Origin: Ostrinia nubilalis | Taxonomy: Eukaryota; Arthropoda; Insecta; Lepidoptera; Crambidae | Assembly: GCF_963855985.1 (NCBI RefSeq) | Contig: NC_087099.1 | Span: 588,001-652,000 of the forward strand | DNA: 64,000 nt | Direction of reading: 5' to 3' | Part shown: positions 58,754 through 64,000 of the stretch, piece by piece | Numbering within the stretch: the stretch's first letter is position 1 | Layout of the letters: the number at the start of each line of letters is the position of its first letter | Notes under the pieces: generated by a model | The model's input: the letters and a program-made list of their open reading frames with translations, nothing else | What the model was told of the DNA's origin: nothing | The model's database searches: none | Made by a program: the position numbers and the translations under genes

Positions 58754-59497
58754 GTTTTTAATAATTGAGTCTCGATGTCGATAGTTGCACACCACTGTGT
58801 AAAACACATCCCTAATGCTTAGCTCCCACTCCATTAATTTATATTCAAATACACGATAAAAACGTTAGGCCATTTCGCACCAAATTGAACACGACCCTTT
58901 TAACTTTCAAAAGGTAATTCACCGCTAATATACTAAGCACGAGATAATATTATTACATTAATGGAGAACATGATATACTCGTAGGTATCTTAATCTGCCG
59001 GAATTGATTACTATTTAGTAAGATACTGACAATTTTCAGATAAAAACTAGAGACACCCACAAGATTTTATGCATTTAAGTACAATATACTAAACGTATTT
59101 TTGTATCTATCGAAAAACTTCAGTATTATGTTGCTCAGAAGCTTCAGGAAGTCCAAAGCTCTCTCCTAAAAAGCCCAAGCAACGTTCTTCTCAAGGCCTC
59201 AACCCCTAACTTGTAAGTATTGTAACTACAATCTAACTTCCTGAAAGGGTAATGTGCCTAAGGAGCATCATTTCGTGGCAATGTGTGATCGGACTGAAAC
59301 TTGTGGGAACTTCGTACATTTACTTAATAGTAGCTAATTTGAGCTTTAGATGGAAATTAGTGTTCAACTTTGAAGACAACACCTAATTTGATGCTTCCAT
59401 AGTCTAGAATTTTTGACATCAAGATTCGGTATTCGGTCCTTTATTTAATTTTAATATTTAATTACCAGCAACATCTTCCTAATAATAAACACTAGCC
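58754..59497. other. Intergenic, nothing recognised
   Basis: No supported feature in this AT-rich spacer. Confidence 0.35.
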
Positions 59498-59675
59498 TCA
59501 TCATCATCATCATCATCTCAGCCATAGGTCATCCACTGCTGAGCATAGGCCTCCCCCAATGCTTTCCCTGTTGCCCGGTTGGTAGCGGCCTGTGTCCAGC
59601 GCCTTCCTGCCACCTTTATGATGTCGTCGGTCCACCTTATGGGTGGACGTCTCACGCTGCGTTTTCCGGTACGGA
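59498..59675 (-). mobile_element. 3' end of an RTE-type LINE
   Basis: On the - strand the order is AAACGCAGCGTGAGACGTCC, ACCCATAAGGTGGACCGAC, GGCAGGAAGGCGCTGGACAC, GGGGGAGGCCTATGCTCAGC and finally (GAT)n. It is the third copy of the family seen at 5614 and 11165 and is 5' truncated. Confidence 0.85.
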
Positions 59676-62600
59676 TTTTTGCCTCACATTTTTATAAAAC
59701 ATGTAGGTTGATTAAATCGCGCCGATGAGTGGTCTATAAAGAGTGGCTGTAAGAGCTTTAAGCTCTAAAGGACATTACGCGCTTGTTTTACAACGCATTC
59801 ACGACTCTACAATTCGGTTCTAATGTGCAAACGCGTGAGTAATTGCACAGGACGTTGAACTCAGCTGGAGTGTGGAGCACGTTCAATTGAGTTTGTCAAC
59901 ATGGAAAATTAGGATTTACAAATTTCTGTTTTACTCAATGTGACTTCAAGGAATCAACTTCAACGTGAAATTGGTTTTGACATGATACGAAGTATTAGAT
60001 CCTGGAAAAAAAACATTCACTCGTTCTAAAATAACTGATTTTAATGTTAATGACTCTAAGCTCTCGAACTTATAATGCCTCCAACGGAATTTGAACTTTC
60101 TGGTATGTTTTTCGACGACATAGTTGAAGCAATTCTCGAGATAGAAACCCACGAAAACAAATCCGCAAGTATAAGATACTAAACAATGAGATACATTATC
60201 TTATTGTTGACTTTTAAACCAATGGTTAGGCCGGTAACCATTGCAACAACATCCTTGCTCAATGGCTCGTTTTACAACGTCCTTGGCGCCCAAAAAAGAT
60301 GTAAGTTAAAGTTCTTATCTGATTGATAAATCGCATGCTGAGGCGTTGCAACATAACTAATAATAAGGTTTATGAACCAAGGTTGAACTTAATAAAGTTT
60401 GAGTATGATTAGTATAGTTTTTTTGTAAACAATTTGATTAGGCTACTGGTATTGCGAGCTTGCGTATTTATTTCAGGAGCACTTTATACATTGTTTGTTT
60501 CTATTATGAGTATGTAGAATTTTAAAGAGAAAACTAGATATTTAGTACCGACTCAAAGGGCAGATGTGGCTACGATTAGACCATTAACACCGTTGATTTG
60601 ATTTTTAATTTTAAAGAAATTTGAAAAAATCTTCATCACGTCGCTATTAAATCATCCAGTAGTTTTGAAGCATGAGGATCTACTCTAAAGTACGAATTTG
60701 TAACTAAGCTTTCAAAGTTTAACAAACATATCTAACAGTAGCTGCTGTATGTAGCCTGATGGGCGGTTAAATCATTAGATAACATTAATAATGTGTATTT
60801 TACGATGTGAACGACCCAAGGCTTGAACTTGACATTCGGAGGCGTGTTAGCGCCAAGATGTTATTATGTCAAAATTAATGACCACGCTTGTTATGGACCT
60901 TGGCGCTTAACACGTTTGCAATATTTTGATGGTAAAACCATTATTCATTCTAAAATTTTGGAATATAGAAGGATATGCGATGGTCAAGGTTCTTGATGGA
61001 GCTTGAGGTCGCAGATTTTTGGCACGTTGTGATTTTTACGGAATATCAAAATGCATGTGTCTGTTAAAATAATTTTCGAAGATTTTCTAATTATTTTCTC
61101 AGAAAATTATATCTACTTATCAACTTTACCAAAAAGCTCTCCTGTTCTTTTTGAATGGATGTTTTTCATATACACAAGTAATTGAGGCCGTCTCCGCCGC
61201 CTTTTTAGGTCAACAGGCTCTCTAGACAAGTTAGTCCAATTTTGAGCCACTCAAGACGGCGTGTAGTCGCGGAAATGACCTAACGATGGCTTTTAACTAA
61301 TGGAAAGACTTAGCCAAACAACGCATAACTAGAACAATCCCTAAATTAAAATTTATTGTGATATTCTCAGTAGGGTCACTTTGATAAAGCTTATTCCTGG
61401 CATCGCTTCGAAACTACAATGGGTCAGGGCTGACGAAAGTATTTAACGCCTATTTCTCCAGGAATACGATTTTTTCTTAGTATCCATATTTCTCAGATTG
61501 AACGTTATTTACCATGTCAGAGTTGAGTTAAAATGTAGAGTTAAACCTATAGATTTTCTTTACCTATAAGAGATCGAGATTTTGACCAACTCATAATTTA
61601 ATATTGCAATGAGATACATTGTGTCACTTGAAATTTAATTTCTTAACAAAACACGGGGTCAAAATAAGTGAGTACGTCGAGAAAATTTAAGCAAAACTTT
61701 TAAGTAACGCAATGAATTGTAAGTTTTGACTTTAACAGCTCAATCCACACGTTTTTATTGCGAGAGCATTCACGTAAATGCAATAAAATTCGTGTAAATT
61801 AAGATATTGTCGAGAGAATTATGTCGTGTTCATAATAAATATGAATGTTCCTTTTGGCACAATTTTATCGACACGTTGATTGAGTTATCTTAACACTTAT
61901 CTTGTCATTGCCATATTGATACAGTTATAAGAAATATTTTACAGGTGTTTAAGATAAATTCCTTTATAGTGCCCCTGAGAACAATATTGACACTGCTCTG
62001 ACACCGTTCGTCACATACGAGTACATGACCCACAAAGCTTTTTTGTCTTATTATATCAGGTCAGTTTGATTGATGAAATGCAGTGTTTTAAGCAAGTATA
62101 GCTTTATCTAGAAAATCCCTCTGATCAATGCTTTGGTACCTATGTAATTTTATGAATTTTATGGTCCTTTTTCATTTTCTAAATGAAAGCTTTATTTCTT
62201 TCTTTCTTTTTACTGTCTTATTGAAGTTAATACCCAAAATTTTAAATTTTATTAGAGTTGCAAACTTGCCGATTTGTAAAGTACATCATCATCCTTCAGC
62301 TCTCGTTTGTTTCCCAATCACATTCAATTAAAACAGTCCCCGAACATGAATGGACAACCAGGCCTGCCAGTACATCTCGTTATGTAAGAGCAGGACCGAC
62401 TGAACTTGGCATCAACCTACATTCGAGCGGGCCCGTTTGGCTGCTTATGCATTCATTAATCGGTGTATGAATGCCGAAGGAGCGAGGTACGAAGCAAGTG
62501 AAAGCTTCGAGGATGCGGCACTTAAGCAGAGTTGGTAGGTTGATTGAAATTTGGTTGCATAAAAGAAAACGACCAAAATAAGGCTATAATAATTATTAAT

Positions 62601-62780
62601 AGGTGTTAATTGTCTACCAGATGACAATAAAAAATCGACAAAAATCGTGAAATATCATAGGAGGCTGGATATTTTTTTTTTTTGGAATTTTGCGTTCTCT
62701 ATTTTTACCCGACTGCGCCAGAAGGAGGGTTAAGTTTTTTTTTTGATAAAATATACATTATACATACATATACTGTAATA
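59676..62780. other. Intergenic, little recognised
   Basis: About 3.1 kb with no supported gene. An inverted repeat at about 60843-60916 (CGTGTTAGCGCCAAG / CTTGGCGCTTAACACG) could form a stem. A moderately GC-rich block lies at 62340-62520. Confidence 0.35.
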
Positions 62781-63315
62781 TATAAGGTCACCTCCAAAAG
62801 ACAGACGATATTTAAGGGACCAATAAAACATCTTAAATTAATTAGTTTTAGATAATACAACCATATTTTTAGAATGCTAGTTTTCGAGATTTTTTGATGT
62901 AATGTTGAGTGAACCCGAAGTGCTGAGTGCGGTCCGGAGGCATGGCATCGATCGTGCCAGACAGTGCATCCGTGTACAAGGACGTCACGTCCAGCAGCTT
63001 ATGTAAATAATGTGAAATGAGTTTAAAATTAAAAAAATATTACATTAAGGGCTGATTTTTCAATTGTCAGATATCTTTTAACTGAAGAATAACCTTGTCA
63101 TTTTGACATATTTCCCGTACTAAAACTGTCAATGTGCCAAACTTATTCTTCAGTTAAAACTTATCCGACGATTGAAAAATCAGCCCTTAGTTTGTTAGGA
63201 AAAGTAAAAACAGAAATTAGCCTATTTTTTTTGGTTTTAATGCTAGGGTCCAATTTTTATAATATAATTAGATGCCCTATTAAAATTTCGTCTGTCTTTT
63301 GGAGGTGACCTTATA
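62781..63315. mobile_element. TIR element with a nested MITE
   Basis: TATAAGGTCACCTCCAAAAG at the left end is mirrored by CTTTTGGAGGTGACCTTATA at the right; the pairing continues through ACAGACGA. A frame near 62915-63010 (VLSAVRRHGIDRARQCIRVQ) vaguely resembles a transposase C terminus. A second element lies inside at 63045-63189. Confidence 0.8.
63045..63189. mobile_element. MITE nested in the TIR element
   Basis: TTAAGGGCTGATTTTTCAAT at the left is mirrored by ATTGAAAAATCAGCCCTTA at the right. The inner arms also pair (TTTTAACTGAAGAATAA / TTATTCTTCAGTTAAAA). The TTAA-like ends recall piggyBac-type MITEs, without proof. Confidence 0.8.
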
Positions 63316-63655
63316 TGAAATGTGTATAAAAATACGAGCTTTCATGGGATGTTTATATTAGTGCCGCCAATCAAACGACATTTGAATCTTAAAGACTCCT
63401 CATGGAAGCTTTACCTTCCGTACTTCTTGTTTACGTTAAACTCCGCAGTGAGCGGCGTAACCTCCGAACTGTTGCGGACGTTGAATGCCGCCTCCACGCA
63501 AGCTCCTTCATACCTCCCGTAATTTATACAGAATTCAAGTACAATATTGCGTGCGTATTGTAGTATTTCGGCGGTCGCCAATATAAATACCCGAGGAGGC
63601 TTCAGGTCGTTAGATAACTTCGCACCACCGCGTCGACAACAACAAATAAACAACC
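63316..63655 (+). promoter_or_regulatory. Upstream region and TATA box of the second cuticle-type gene
   Basis: TATAAAT at 63582-63588 lies 68 nt before the ATG at 63656. TTCAGGTCGTT near 63601 is a weak initiator candidate, closer than the usual 30 nt. The base composition becomes GC-richer toward the gene. Confidence 0.55.
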
Positions 63656-63667
63656 ATGCAGACCTTT
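63656..63667 (+). CDS. First coding exon of a second cuticle-type gene (partial)
   Basis: ATG CAG ACC TTT (MQTF) is followed directly by a GTAAGT donor at 63668. The same four-codon first exon (MQKL) with a short 5' UTR and TATA box starts the cuticle protein gene at 55048. The rest of the gene would lie beyond the right edge, after an intron of more than 330 nt. The assignment rests on this layout only. Confidence 0.55.
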
Positions 63668-64000
63668 GTAAGTGTTGTTCGAAAAAAGTTCAATGTGTTT
63701 TTTAAATTTTTCGTATAACTTTAACAAGATAAAGACGCATATTAATCGAATTGAACTATAACATCATTAAAAGCCGTCGGAGGCTGTACAACAATAAGTG
63801 TTATAGCGTTCTTGGTATAAGAAATTTTGGTCAGCTCGTAGGTTGATGACAAACGTTTGTTGTGCTTTTCCAATAACTAGCTTTTGTTTGTTTCGAGGGA
63901 AAATTTTATCCAACGGGACTAGACTAGTATGGAAGCCAAGTATTCTTTTTCATACCGTGTTTTTCCTAAATTATCTTTGACGTCAAGTTTATAAAAAGTT

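Overview
This window looks like nuclear DNA of an insect, most likely a moth or butterfly. It is AT-rich and gene-sparse. It carries intron-containing sugar-transporter genes of the insect Tret1-like type, valine/histidine-rich cuticle-protein genes with 4-codon first exons, and many repeats of kinds I associate with Lepidoptera: RTE-type LINE ends, SINE/LINE tails ending in ATTAGTAGGAT, an R4/Dong-type LINE in TAA repeats, and many hairpin MITEs. The species is not determinable from the sequence alone.

Layout. (1) 1-9784 and 29675-35045: five MFS transporter copies of one family, three on the + strand and two on the - strand. All share three coding exons: a short first exon ending in ..RQ with a phase-0 junction, a 133-139 nt second exon ending in ..WI with a phase-1 junction, and a long third exon. 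The first copy starts just outside the window and is broken by a 5-nt insertion. The first two copies are recent tandem duplicates and share a non-canonical GC-AG second intron. All lack the glutamine pair and asparagine usually found in helix 7 of sugar porters. A 5'-truncated CR1/jockey-type LINE lies between the first two. (2) 9785-24100: a repeat-rich desert with MITEs, LINE and SINE ends, a decayed mariner inside another TIR element, a long perfect pentanucleotide array, and a scattered family of GC-rich modules that I cannot assign. (3) 23843-27580: an R4/Dong-like LINE with an open 1104-residue reading frame, embedded in TAA tracts and flanked by two related short modules. (4) 35046-41599: mostly featureless DNA plus a tRNA-derived SINE piece and a MITE. 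(5) 41600-42368: the last coding exon (TM4 to C terminus) of a neuropeptide-type class A GPCR on the - strand; its upstream exons were not found. (6) 42369-54980: long noncoding DNA with an unusual 1.5-kb element bounded by 11-bp direct repeats (arrays of GCATAA, a CAAG minisatellite and a GC-rich hairpin) and a 177-bp tandem repeat. (7) 54981-56630: a complete three-exon cuticle protein gene with TATA box and initiator. The first exon of a second gene of the same layout is at 63656. Between them lie a 1.5-kb foldback element and nested TIR elements.

The five transporters look like a locally expanded family, probably plasma-membrane carriers with a diverged substrate pocket. The GPCR and the cuticle genes are unrelated neighbours. 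All family assignments come from reading motifs; no database search was run.
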